Part shown: piece by piece, positions 6,224-13,415 of the stretch | Layout of the letters: the number at the start of each line of letters is the position of its first letter | How positions within the stretch are numbered: position 1 is the first letter of the stretch | IMG/VR virus record: IMGVR_UViG_3300025009_000080 | Coordinates: 1-64,000 of that record | Reading direction: 5' to 3' (one strand) | Length of the DNA stretch: 64,000 nucleotides | DNA from: a virus | Position numbers and translations under genes: made by a program | The notes under the pieces: model-generated | The model's input: only the letters and a program-made list of their open reading frames with translations | The model's database searches: none | Told to the model about the DNA's origin: nothing

Positions 6224-6637
6224 ATGGACTACCAGCAAATTAAAAAACAGACACAGGATAATTTAACAGTCCTGTTTGAGAAATACGGTGTATTTTTTGC
6301 CTTCTCAAGTGAACAGTTTGAAGAGGGAATGAAGAAATACCCTGTTAATGAAGGTGAAAAATACAGCAGTTTAGGCATGGGCGGATACCTGCCAGCAAAA
6401 AATAAGGCTGGTTTTCGTGCTGAATATGATAAGTTATATGAAGACGAGCGCAAAGCACTGAAGGCGGCAAAGCACGAAGCAGAAAATGCCATTCGTTACG
6501 AGCTTGCGAACTATGAATGTTATTACTCTAATGACATTTCTCCCGTAGTTGATATATTTAAAGGTATTTACACCCGTGCGCAAATCGTAAAAGTTTACCA
6601 CAAGAACAGGGCAGAATATCTCGAAATTCACGGATAA
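6224..6637 (+). CDS. Conserved phage hypothetical protein, 137 aa
   Basis: Contains VFFAFSSEQFEEGMKKYPV near the start, a glycine segment SSLGMGGYLPAKN, and YELANYECYYSNDI near residue 93. This pattern looks like a conserved small-protein family of Bacteroidota phages and plasmids whose role is unknown. It is predicted cytoplasmic and helical, with a Lys/Ala-rich middle. It follows the TTTTAATACTTTTACA leader. Confidence 0.75.
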   Translation: MDYQQIKKQTQDNLTVLFEKYGVFFAFSSEQFEEGMKKYPVNEGEKYSSLGMGGYLPAKNKAGFRAEYDKLYEDERKALKAAKHEAENAIRYELANYECYYSNDISPVVDIFKGIYTRAQIVKVYHKNRAEYLEIHG

Positions 6638-6720
6638 AAACACCGGCAGCCCGTTGAACGCTGAAATTATCCGGAGCGATACCGGCAACGGGACTAAATT
6701 AAACCTTAAAACTAAACACC

Positions 6721-7035
6721 ATGAAAAAAAGTAAAATTATCTGCATCCACATTCATTCCTTAACATGGTTTGACAAAGTAAACGGAAACAGCTATTTTAG
6801 CTCCGTAGTATCAGTTTACCGGAACGGCAAAAACAGACCCGTTGAGTTTATTAAATTGCCGTTTCAGTATGGACACGGGAGCCAACCAGAACACGAAGCC
6901 AAAACCGAATTGATTAATTTAAAATACATTCAGGACACCAATACACTTTGGAGATATTGCGATGAAAAAGGTATTATTTTAATATCCACAAAGACGGACG
7001 CAACGAAGGCGCAAGTTAAGGAATACGGAAAGTAA
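6721..7035 (+). CDS. Hypothetical protein, 104 aa
   Basis: A small alpha/beta protein starting MKKSKIICIHIHSLTWFDKV, with NSYFSSVVSVYRNGK and a PFQYGHGSQPEHEAK segment. It resembles small conserved proteins of Bacteroidota phage early regions, but I cannot name a family. It is preceded by an 83-base gap ending in the leader ACCTTAAAACTAAACACC. Confidence 0.7.
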   Translation: MKKSKIICIHIHSLTWFDKVNGNSYFSSVVSVYRNGKNRPVEFIKLPFQYGHGSQPEHEAKTELINLKYIQDTNTLWRYCDEKGIILISTKTDATKAQVKEYGK

Positions 7036-7080
7036 CCCGAAAACACCCCAAAACCACCAACCCATATAACACACAAACCC

Positions 7081-7230
7081 ATGAAACAGCTAACAGAAGC
7101 CGAAGTAAACAGATTACAGGACTACATTAATAGTCTACAATTCGAGTGTGACAAGGCAAAAAAGACCGGATATGTAGCTGAAAGTTACATAAAAGAAAAA
7201 ACAAGAGCCATAAACAATTTAATAAAATAA
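7081..7230 (+). CDS. Small helical protein, 49 aa
   Basis: Begins MKQLTEAEVNRLQDYINSLQ and is rich in Glu, Lys and Ala, so probably one or two helices, perhaps a short coiled coil. It ends three bases before the next ATG. Function unknown. Confidence 0.55.
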   Translation: MKQLTEAEVNRLQDYINSLQFECDKAKKTGYVAESYIKEKTRAINNLIK

Positions 7231-7233
7231 GAC

Positions 7234-7500
7234 ATGGAGACCAAGAAGGACAAAATTAAAAAGTTAGCTGTTGAGATGCTAAACGACAACCACAGCGCAA
7301 TGATTCAAAAAATTGACAGGGCATTAAATTGTGGAGTCATTGATCCGGACACATGGGACGACTGCCATAATTTTATGATCCTGCCAAAATGTATTTTAAT
7401 AGCAGTACTGGAAGACGCAGCAACCCAATACAGCGCAAGCGGAACCATATTTGAAAAGCAGATCAAAAAGGACGTTAAAAACATTCGATTATTCATATAA
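7234..7500 (+). CDS. Hypothetical protein, 88 aa
   Basis: Starts METKKDKIKKLAVEMLNDNH; mainly helical, with Cys at positions in CGVIDPDTWDDC and LPKCILIA. No domain recognised. Closely coupled to the 49-aa gene upstream. Confidence 0.65.
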   Translation: METKKDKIKKLAVEMLNDNHSAMIQKIDRALNCGVIDPDTWDDCHNFMILPKCILIAVLEDAATQYSASGTIFEKQIKKDVKNIRLFI

Positions 7501-7615
7501 AATAACACCCTGCAAAAATACAACCCCTGATCCTAAGAAGACAATCCGACAGCGAGAGCGGACAGGGGACAAACACTAACTAAAACCGGGGACGGGGCAA
7601 CCGAACACAAAAAAC

Positions 7616-7795
7616 ATGACAAATTTAGAAGTAAAGATTTCAGAAGACAAAAAGACGGCTACAATTGTAATCGACTTGACAAAAAGAGCCGGACGCAGCG
7701 CAAGCGGCAAAACAATGGTAATTGCAACCACTAACGGCAACGCTCAGATTGAACCAGGGATTTTTTTAGGTGTAAATTGTTACACAAAGGATTAA
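7616..7795 (+). CDS. Small beta-rich protein, 59 aa
   Basis: The frame reads MTNLEVKISEDKKTATIVID, then LTKRAGRSASGKTMVIATTN and a short end. Alternating hydrophobic residues suggest a small beta-sheet protein. It lies between two intergenic stretches of about 115 bases that carry only leader-like sequence. Function unknown. Confidence 0.55.
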   Translation: MTNLEVKISEDKKTATIVIDLTKRAGRSASGKTMVIATTNGNAQIEPGIFLGVNCYTKD

Positions 7796-7909
7796 CCGGA
7801 TTAACACCCACAAGACACGGCTAAAACCCTGTTTTCTCCCTGCATTCTAAGCGAACAACCGACTCACGACCGGAGCAGGGAGCAGATATTAACCTTAACA
7901 CCTAAAAAC

Positions 7910-8302
7910 ATGAAAGTAACCTTTTACACCGACCCAGAAGGCAGTATTTTTGCCTACTTCCCAAATGAAATTTGCGATTCACAAAACAACCGGCAAAGCT
8001 ACGCACATATAGGGCAGCATTCAGCTTGCAGCCCTGAATACGTCAAAGAGTGCAAGCCAGCAAAGCACAAAGATTATAAAGATCTATTAAGCGAACTTGA
8101 AAACATAGGATATTCAAATCTTCAAATTACCAACCCCAAGGAAAAAATCTACAGCCCTCTTAATATGTGCAAAAAAGCATACAGAGAGGCGCGGACACAG
8201 AAAGGCAGACAGGCAGCAATGAACAGGGCAATGTTAAATTTGCCACGTTTAGAGCAGGTCAAATTTCTAAACTGGCAAATAAAATACATGAAGGGAGAAT
8301 AA
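7910..8302 (+). CDS. Hypothetical protein, 130 aa
   Basis: An N-terminal half with FYTDPEGSIFAYFPNE and YAHIGQHSACSPEYVKEC, and a basic C-terminal half (REARTQKGRQAAMNRAMLNL). The first half, with its DPEGS...AYFP and HIGQHS segments, looks like a conserved small family of Bacteroidota mobile elements. The role is unknown. It follows the leader TTAACACCTAAAAAC. Confidence 0.7.
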   Translation: MKVTFYTDPEGSIFAYFPNEICDSQNNRQSYAHIGQHSACSPEYVKECKPAKHKDYKDLLSELENIGYSNLQITNPKEKIYSPLNMCKKAYREARTQKGRQAAMNRAMLNLPRLEQVKFLNWQIKYMKGE

Positions 8303-8303
8303 A

Positions 8304-8402
8304 ATGGGAACACCAGATATTTTAGCCTACTCAATAATATTAATCTGTATAATAGGGGCAGCGATATTTTGCCCTTATTATCCTAAAAAATCAAAGCCAT
8401 GA
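8304..8402 (+). CDS. Small membrane peptide, 32 aa
   Basis: Reads MGTPDILAYSIILICIIGAA followed by IFCPYYPKKSKP: one transmembrane helix with a basic cytoplasmic end. Its TGA overlaps the next ATG (ATGA at 8399-8402). Overlap and composition support it. Confidence 0.5.
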   Translation: MGTPDILAYSIILICIIGAAIFCPYYPKKSKP

Positions 8403-8635
8403 AACGATTAACAGTTACCCAGAAAGTAGAAGCGTTGAATAATGCTTTACAGCATTATAGTTTCCCTGAAAAGTACTTCATTCAACAAGCAGACGGAAGA
8501 ATAGGACATAAGTTTGCAATAGCATCAAAACCAGAGGAAAGGTCATTGCATATACACACATCTTATATGACCTATGAAGAAATGAATAGTTTCTTTATAG
8601 GATATTCACAGGCAACAAGGAACCCTCTGAAATAA
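8399..8635 (+). CDS. Hypothetical protein, 78 aa
   Basis: A small soluble protein (MKRLTVTQKVEALNNALQHY...) with an HIHTSYMTYEEMNSFFIGY segment near the C-terminus. No known domain. Translationally coupled to the membrane peptide upstream. Confidence 0.6.
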   Translation: MKRLTVTQKVEALNNALQHYSFPEKYFIQQADGRIGHKFAIASKPEERSLHIHTSYMTYEEMNSFFIGYSQATRNPLK

Positions 8636-8640
8636 CAGCC

Positions 8641-8856
8641 ATGAAAGCACCAATATGTTTTTTAAGCAAGACTTTTGCCGGTCACGGTCATTACAAAATA
8701 ACCATTGACATAGGACAGAAGCTAACAGGAATAACAACAAATATGCCAGCAGTTGACAGCAACGACCACCGGCTACTGGCAGAAGAAGTACTAATCCACA
8801 ACGGATTAAACCCGGAGGATTACGACATGGAAAGTATTATTAAACCTGAAAATTGA
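8641..8856 (+). CDS. Hypothetical protein, 71 aa
   Basis: Starts MKAPICFLSKTFAGHGHYKI, beta-rich at first and acidic at the end. No recognised family. Five bases separate it from the previous stop. Confidence 0.6.
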   Translation: MKAPICFLSKTFAGHGHYKITIDIGQKLTGITTNMPAVDSNDHRLLAEEVLIHNGLNPEDYDMESIIKPEN

Positions 8857-8861
8857 TTAAA

Positions 8862-9029
8862 ATGAGAACATTCGGACAGGCATATGATTATGCGTTGAAA
8901 GCATACATAAACACAGGCACTATCCAATACATTATTTACAATCACGTAAGATGTAAATACAGGGTAAGTAAGCAATTAAGGTATTCAATAAACGAGGAGT
9001 TAGCTAATTTTGTAAATTCAATAATATGA
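8862..9029 (+). CDS. Small basic protein, 55 aa
   Basis: MRTFGQAYDYALKAYINTGT opens a tyrosine-rich, basic protein. It ends in an ATGA overlap with the next gene (9026-9029). It may bind nucleic acid by its charge, but no motif supports that. Confidence 0.5.
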   Translation: MRTFGQAYDYALKAYINTGTIQYIIYNHVRCKYRVSKQLRYSINEELANFVNSII

Positions 9030-9211
9030 AACAATTCTTAGTGGTTTGGCTTGAGCCAGAATACAAGCAAGAAATAAAAAAAGTAGCCGGCATGGCTAAA
9101 TTTAGCCTTAATGCAGGGTACACTGAAGACGACAGGGCAGAAATTAAGATACTGAATGTCGGGAAATTTCACCGGATTGATAGCCACCATCTAATACTCA
9201 GGCTGAAATGA
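9026..9211 (+). CDS. Hypothetical protein, 61 aa
   Basis: Starts MKQFLVVWLEPEYKQEIKKV. A small alpha/beta protein overlapping its neighbours by four bases on both sides (ATGA). Function unknown. Confidence 0.55.
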   Translation: MKQFLVVWLEPEYKQEIKKVAGMAKFSLNAGYTEDDRAEIKILNVGKFHRIDSHHLILRLK

Positions 9212-9375
9212 AAACCTACATAGTTCAGTACTTCAACCAGAGGCATGAAGTAATAGACGAGGCAAGCCTTACAGCCGAAAGCCTAAGCCATGCTAAGAAA
9301 CTGGCAGCATACCACAAACGAAGGTGGTTAAATAATTCTAAGCTGATAAAAACCGTAGTTAAAATGGTACACTGA
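9208..9375 (+). CDS. Small basic protein, 55 aa
   Basis: Begins MKTYIVQYFNQRHEVIDEAS and has a basic HKRRW patch near residue 38. Overlaps the previous gene by ATGA and the next by a TGATG junction. The pattern Y-I-V-Q-Y-F followed by a helix resembles small phage proteins of unknown role. Confidence 0.5.
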   Translation: MKTYIVQYFNQRHEVIDEASLTAESLSHAKKLAAYHKRRWLNNSKLIKTVVKMVH

Positions 9376-9611
9376 TGGATCATATAGCGACAATAAGGGA
9401 CTACACCCGACTATATAAAATACGGTATGGGTTTGACCGGCACTTGCTGAGTGAACTATTAAACCGGAGAATTGACATTGCAACATCTATCCTGATGGAT
9501 TTTGACCTTAAAAAGCATGACAAGAAACTGTATAAGCAGTTAGCCGAAATTGAACAGCAAATCATTAACTTAATATATTTAGAGCATGGAAACACCAACA
9601 AAATACCCTAA
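9375..9611 (+). CDS. Helical hypothetical protein, 78 aa
   Basis: MDHIATIRDYTRLYKIRYGF opens an almost fully helical Leu/Lys-rich protein. Its last 26 bases overlap the next gene in another frame. Unknown function. Confidence 0.55.
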   Translation: MDHIATIRDYTRLYKIRYGFDRHLLSELLNRRIDIATSILMDFDLKKHDKKLYKQLAEIEQQIINLIYLEHGNTNKIP

Positions 9612-9789
9612 TTTTGTGTATAATAGTGCCGGGAGATGCTACTATCACTATAAAGAAATAGGATATGTAGGACAGTCTGAAACTGACAAGCGCAGGATTA
9701 AAGAAATCCGCAAACGCTGGGCAAAACCTACCTTCCTGCTAAGATCATTCAAAGGAATTGTAATCGTTTATCATAAATATCCTGTATGA
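9586..9789 (+). CDS. Hypothetical protein, 67 aa
   Basis: Begins METPTKYPNFVYNSAGRCYY. Tyrosine-rich and basic (KRRIKEIRKRW), so nucleic-acid binding is possible but unproven. It overlaps both neighbours (26 and 4 bases). Confidence 0.5.
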   Translation: METPTKYPNFVYNSAGRCYYHYKEIGYVGQSETDKRRIKEIRKRWAKPTFLLRSFKGIVIVYHKYPV

Positions 9790-9881
9790 GAAATCAAATG
9801 CACAGTAAGACAGCAGACATAATCGAGATCATTGCAATGATCCTGATAGTAGCCACCATAGTAATTTCAATATTTAAATAA
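9786..9881 (+). CDS. Small membrane peptide, 31 aa
   Basis: MRNQMHSKTADIIEIIAMIL followed by IVATIVISIFK: one transmembrane helix with a short polar N-terminus. It overlaps the upstream stop by ATGA. Confidence 0.45.
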   Translation: MRNQMHSKTADIIEIIAMILIVATIVISIFK

Positions 9882-9902
9882 CATTAAAAACCTATAAATA
9901 TC

Positions 9903-10124
9903 ATGGGACTCACTAAATCAGAAAGACACAATAGAATGTTAGACAAAACATTTGACCACTACAGACATCACCAAGCATCTTTGCCTCCATGCACCCTATA
10001 CAGCAGGTTCTTAGAAATAGCAGAGGAAAAGCTGGGAATCAGTAAAGATGAAGCACGGAGACAATACGGTCTTTATACCGTTCAAGAATGGGAAACTCTA
10101 TTAAAATTAGGTTGGAATAAGTAA
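9903..10124 (+). CDS. Hypothetical protein, 73 aa
   Basis: MGLTKSERHNRMLDKTFDHY opens a helical protein ending TVQEWETLLKLGWNK. The middle reads RFLEIAEEKLGISKDEARRQ, which resembles a short helix-turn-helix but is too weak to call. Preceded by the A-rich leader AACATTAAAAACCTATAAATATC. Confidence 0.6.
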   Translation: MGLTKSERHNRMLDKTFDHYRHHQASLPPCTLYSRFLEIAEEKLGISKDEARRQYGLYTVQEWETLLKLGWNK

Positions 10125-10136
10125 TTGCATACCGAC

Positions 10137-10358
10137 ATGAAAATAGAGATATTAGCCATAAAAGGCACGGCACAGATCCCACTAACAATCATTGAAGCTG
10201 AATCTATTGATTTAGCACTCGACGAGGCGCAAACACAACTAACCATGAATTATTTTTGGGGAGTGTATTGTATAAAGGCAAAGGCAGATGTAAGAAAGCT
10301 ATCCTTAATTGGTCGCCCGGTAGTTGATACAGTATTAACCAAGCATCAAATTAACTAA
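10137..10358 (+). CDS. Hypothetical protein, 73 aa
   Basis: Starts MKIEILAIKGTAQIPLTIIE, a small alpha/beta protein. An upstream TTG (10125) could extend it by four residues, but the ATG is preferred. Unknown role; it is followed by the next ATG after one base. Confidence 0.55.
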   Translation: MKIEILAIKGTAQIPLTIIEAESIDLALDEAQTQLTMNYFWGVYCIKAKADVRKLSLIGRPVVDTVLTKHQIN

Positions 10359-10359
10359 C

Positions 10360-10689
10360 ATGGGCTGCAAATCTACTTTATACGTCAATTCATGCGATGG
10401 AGCCATAGCATTTATGGTAACGCCTGAATTTATTACAGCAATCAAGAAGGCCGTCAGAATATCTAAGTCTATTAACCGGGAAACAGACGGTTTTATTACA
10501 GGAGTAAAGATATTTCTGACAACGGTCATCCTATCATGCAAGGTAAAGCCAGGGCTGGCAAATGAAAACGTGCTGATCCGACACAAGACAGGAGACACGA
10601 AAGAACAGTACATTGTTCACCCGGACGGTATTGTTTCTGAAATATGCGGAGACGGCTGGTTTAACTCCGATTTAATAACAGCGTTGTAG
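10360..10689 (+). CDS. Hypothetical protein, 109 aa
   Basis: MGCKSTLYVNSCDGAIAFMV opens a mixed protein with a C-terminal strand-rich part (GDTKEQYIVHPDGIVSEICG). It is the last gene before an independent promoter, so it probably closes the first plus-strand transcription unit. No family recognised. Confidence 0.65.
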   Translation: MGCKSTLYVNSCDGAIAFMVTPEFITAIKKAVRISKSINRETDGFITGVKIFLTTVILSCKVKPGLANENVLIRHKTGDTKEQYIVHPDGIVSEICGDGWFNSDLITAL

Positions 10690-10721
10690 TTCGCTTGTTA
10701 ATAACTTTTTATTAACTTCAC

Positions 10722-10752
10722 TTGACTTCACTTTATTAATGTATTACATTTG
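10722..10752 (+). promoter_or_regulatory. Internal promoter, possibly giving a leaderless mRNA
   Basis: TTG (10722-10724), 20 bases, TACATTTG (10745-10752): a perfect Bacteroidota promoter. The ATG at 10757 is only four bases past the -7 box, so the transcript would start at or beside the start codon. Confidence 0.7.
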
Positions 10753-10756
10753 CGAC

Positions 10757-11092
10757 ATGGGAAAAGAATTGAAAACGGATATTTCGGAGACCCCTCCGAC
10801 TGCTAATTTAAAGCTGAATATAGTCAGTCTTAAATATGAGTACAAGAAAAGGTTTAAGGCGATTACAGTTGACCACATCTTAATTGGGAGAATCCGCAAG
10901 GGAGTACTCCGGTATGAACGGGTATTGAAACCCTATTTGGGATATGGCGGATATAGAACTGAAAGACGAATTGCATTTGATGTAATCCCTCAGAGCAAAA
11001 TTCAGGACTATGAAGATAATATGATTAACTACCTTGTTAAAGTTGACAGGGAGTGGTATTTGTGTCTTGTTGATTTGAAAACAATAAACTAA
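10757..11092 (+). CDS. Hypothetical protein, 111 aa
   Basis: A basic protein starting MGKELKTDISETPPTANLKL, with YKKRFKAITVDHILIGRIRK and two Tyr/Gly-rich stretches (YLGYGGYRTERR). No domain recognised. The ATG at 10739 in the same frame would place the promoter's -7 element inside the gene, so 10757 is chosen. It is the first gene of the second plus-strand unit and therefore could be a regulator, but nothing proves it. Confidence 0.6.
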   Translation: MGKELKTDISETPPTANLKLNIVSLKYEYKKRFKAITVDHILIGRIRKGVLRYERVLKPYLGYGGYRTERRIAFDVIPQSKIQDYEDNMINYLVKVDREWYLCLVDLKTIN

Positions 11093-11104
11093 AAACTATA
11101 GATA

Positions 11105-12142
11105 ATGAAAGCAAAGATTAAAGAATTTTGTAAGAGAATCGGTATTACAGGGAGTCAATACGGCGGTATTGACACAGTAGGTGGTGGCTTGTATTTAAGC
11201 GGACTGACCTCGATACCAGAAGGGTTTAATCCAACAGTAGGTGGTGACTTAGATTTAAGAGGACTGACCTCGATACCAGAAGGGTTTAATCCAACAGTAG
11301 GTGGTGGCTTGTATTTAAGCGGACTGACCTCGATACCAGAAGGGTTTAATCCAACAGTAGGTGGTGGCTTGTATTTAAGAGGACTGACCTCGATACCAGA
11401 AGGGTTTAATCCAACAGTAGGTGGTGGCTTGTATTTAAGCGGACTGACCTCGATACCAGAAGGGTTTAATCCAACAGTAGGTGGTGGCTTAGATTTAAGC
11501 GGACTGACCTCGATACCAGAAGGGTTTAATCCAACAGTAGGTGGTGGCTTAGATTTAAGCGGACTGACCTCGATACCAGAAGGGTTTAATCCTACCGTGG
11601 GTGGCTCTTTAGATTTGAGTAGCCTCACCTCAATCCCAGAAGGTTTCAATCCTACCGTGGCTGGCGATTTATATTTGAGTAGCCTCACCTCAAAACATAA
11701 AAAATTACCATCAGGGTTTTTATTTTCATGGCAAAACGGGAAATACGTAAAAGCTGATGGAATGTTCACAGAAGTTGTTTCGCACAAAAGCAACGTATAT
11801 CGTGTGAAAAAGATAGCAAAAAAGGACACCTTCTACTTAATCACAGATGGTAAAAAGTTTGCGCATGGAGAAACATTAAAAGAAGCCAAAGACGACTTGA
11901 TGTATAAGATCAGTGACAAAAACAAGTCCGATTACAAACACTTAAAACTCTCCGACATACTTACTTTTGAAGAAGGAATTATGTGTTACAGAGTTATTAC
12001 TGGTGCTTGCTCATTTGGTACTAAAGACTTTGTAAAAAACAGGCTCGAAAAGAAGAAGCCAAAATACAGCATATCCGAAATAATAACACTTACTCGCAAT
12101 GAGTATGGGGGAAGCACATTCGGTAATTTCTTTAACAAATGA
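11105..12142 (+). CDS. Leucine-rich-repeat-like protein with 20-residue units, 345 aa
   Basis: After a short head (MKAKIKEFCKRIGIT) come eight full 20-residue units and one degenerate one. The consensus is L-x-L-x-G-L-T-S-I-P-E-G-F-N-P-T-V-G-G, residues about 25-205. The LxLxxLTSIPEGF core resembles bacterial short leucine-rich repeats, as in IpaH-type LTxLPxLP modules. The last 140 residues are a separate non-repeat domain (SHKSNVYRVKKIAKKDTFYL..., ends YGGSTFGNFFNK) with charged, alternating strands. No enzyme motif is visible, and neither is a signal peptide, so it probably acts inside the cell by protein binding. It overlaps the next gene by ATGA. An open frame on the opposite strand is only the repeat's shadow. 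Confidence 0.75.
   Translation: MKAKIKEFCKRIGITGSQYGGIDTVGGGLYLSGLTSIPEGFNPTVGGDLDLRGLTSIPEGFNPTVGGGLYLSGLTSIPEGFNPTVGGGLYLRGLTSIPEGFNPTVGGGLYLSGLTSIPEGFNPTVGGGLDLSGLTSIPEGFNPTVGGGLDLSGLTSIPEGFNPTVGGSLDLSSLTSIPEGFNPTVAGDLYLSSLTSKHKKLPSGFLFSWQNGKYVKADGMFTEVVSHKSNVYRVKKIAKKDTFYLITDGKKFAHGETLKEAKDDLMYKISDKNKSDYKHLKLSDILTFEEGIMCYRVITGACSFGTKDFVKNRLEKKKPKYSISEIITLTRNEYGGSTFGNFFNK
11165..11704 (+). repeat. 60-bp tandem repeat array inside the leucine-rich gene
   Basis: Nine in-frame 60-bp units. The first seven are nearly identical at the DNA level, differing only in codons such as AGC/AGA and TAT/GAT. The last two use different synonymous codons (CCTACCGTGGGTGGC) and are clearly older. Array length is expected to vary. 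Confidence 0.9.
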
Positions 12143-12609
12143 AATACCATATCCATATACTGTATAAAAAGGTAGCCGGTCAGGCTAAGTTATACCTAAA
12201 TAACTACGACAGCCTGATCCAACAGCTAACAGAACGATTCAAGGGAGAAAACGACAGCTTTGAAATGTATGGAGAACTCAAAATCCTCGATTTTAAAGCG
12301 AATTACGCACAGTTTGGATACCTACACGCAGAAGTATTCCAAAAGATCGCACAAGGGTACAGGGACGCAGGCTGGCAGGGCTTTGATTGGGAGGACGCAA
12401 AGCGGGAAATGAAAAAACTCTTTTTCTCAAAGCAGATCACAAATGAGTTAACAGGAGAAATAATCCTATCACCCCGCAGCCTTGCAGATGCAGATAAAGA
12501 CGAAATGACAAGCTTTATTCAGTCCTGCATACAGCTTGGTTCAGAATATCTGAATGTTAAAATTGAATCACCGGAAGAATATAAAGAACGCAAAAACAAG
12601 AAACAATGA
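12139..12609 (+). CDS. NinB-like recombination protein candidate, 156 aa
   Basis: Layout and motifs resemble phage NinB/Orf-type recombination mediators and related small proteins. There is a charged N-terminal strand region, a central DWEDAKREMKKLFFSKQ (the usual 'AK..MK..F' segment), then SPRSLADADKDEMTSFIQSC and a C-terminal LNVKIESPEEY in place of the usual I-P-x-P-x-x-Y ending. NinB-like proteins bind single-stranded DNA and help load recombinases. It stands at the head of a DNA metabolism cluster, which fits. The call rests on pattern only. Confidence 0.45.
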   Translation: MKYHIHILYKKVAGQAKLYLNNYDSLIQQLTERFKGENDSFEMYGELKILDFKANYAQFGYLHAEVFQKIAQGYRDAGWQGFDWEDAKREMKKLFFSKQITNELTGEIILSPRSLADADKDEMTSFIQSCIQLGSEYLNVKIESPEEYKERKNKKQ

Positions 12610-13178
12610 AAACAAGAAGACCAAAAGCCTCACGTCCCACATTCAAAACTCCGATCCATTTAGCATGCAGCGATGATCAATTGCGGGAAGCTCTTATGTA
12701 TATCCATTTTGCAGACGGATGGGCATACGGTACGGATGCACACATTATTGCGTGCTGCTACCTACACGAATTTGATTTAACCCACGAGGAGATTAAATTA
12801 CTCAATGGTAAGTCTATTCACAAAGATCAGTTTGCCCAATTTTATAGAAAGATGGTACGGGTAACACCGGAGGGGATTTACGTGCCTGAATACAAATGCA
12901 CATACGCACTGAGAGATTCGGCTGAATGGAATAAATCAGAAGGAGAATCAATTACACAATGGATGCTAAAAGCCGTAAATTCAAAAATCGACAAAGAACA
13001 GGTTGATGAAATCTGTATCCATGCCGGTTTGCTGCAAAGATTATCAAAATGTATAGGCGAGAGCGGAGTAATCCTAAACTTCAAAACAAACAGGCACGCA
13101 ATTAAATGTACATCAATAACGAGTAAGAATTCTCATTATGGTTACATTATGCCGCTTTCTATAAGCAATAACTACTAA
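12606..13178 (+). CDS. Sliding-clamp-like protein candidate, 190 aa
   Basis: Contains FADGWAYGTDAHIIACCYLHEF (residues about 33-56), close to the ATDxHRL-type segment of bacterial beta clamps. It ends with YGYIMPLSISN, like the IMPxRI ending of clamps. It is about half the length of a normal beta subunit, so either only one and a half clamp folds are present or it forms a higher-order ring. If correct it would tether a replication or repair enzyme to DNA. Neighbouring recombination and nuclease genes fit such a role. An unrelated protein with similar motifs cannot be excluded. Confidence 0.4.
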   Translation: MKTRRPKASRPTFKTPIHLACSDDQLREALMYIHFADGWAYGTDAHIIACCYLHEFDLTHEEIKLLNGKSIHKDQFAQFYRKMVRVTPEGIYVPEYKCTYALRDSAEWNKSEGESITQWMLKAVNSKIDKEQVDEICIHAGLLQRLSKCIGESGVILNFKTNRHAIKCTSITSKNSHYGYIMPLSISNNY

Positions 13179-13184
13179 TACACT

Positions 13185-13415
13185 ATGAAAAAAATAATAA
13201 TTACATTAGTAACATCCTTTGGCTCAGGCAAACCCTACCAAAGCGATATAAGGGAAGTCTCTGATGAAGAACTTGCCACACTTGTCAAAATGATTGAACT
13301 TGCTATATCTGACAAGACAGACTATTTTAAAATACCACATAATGGAGGAGACACTTACTTTCCATCCGAGGTGGTAAAAACATCTATAATAACGATTAAG
13401 CAAATCAAACCATGA
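13185..13415 (+). CDS. Hypothetical protein, 76 aa
   Basis: MKKIIITLVTSFGSGKPYQS opens a small alpha/beta protein with an acidic helix (EVSDEELATLVKMIELAISD). No domain recognised. It overlaps the next start by ATGA. Confidence 0.6.
   Translation: MKKIIITLVTSFGSGKPYQSDIREVSDEELATLVKMIELAISDKTDYFKIPHNGGDTYFPSEVVKTSIITIKQIKP

Noticed and set aside
10739-10757. Upstream ATG for the 111-aa gene
   Set aside because: The -7 promoter element would lie inside the coding sequence; the ATG at 10757 fits transcription better.
11155-11829. Minus-strand frame over the 60-bp array
   Set aside because: Shadow of the repeat; opposite to the operon and without leader or non-repeat domain.
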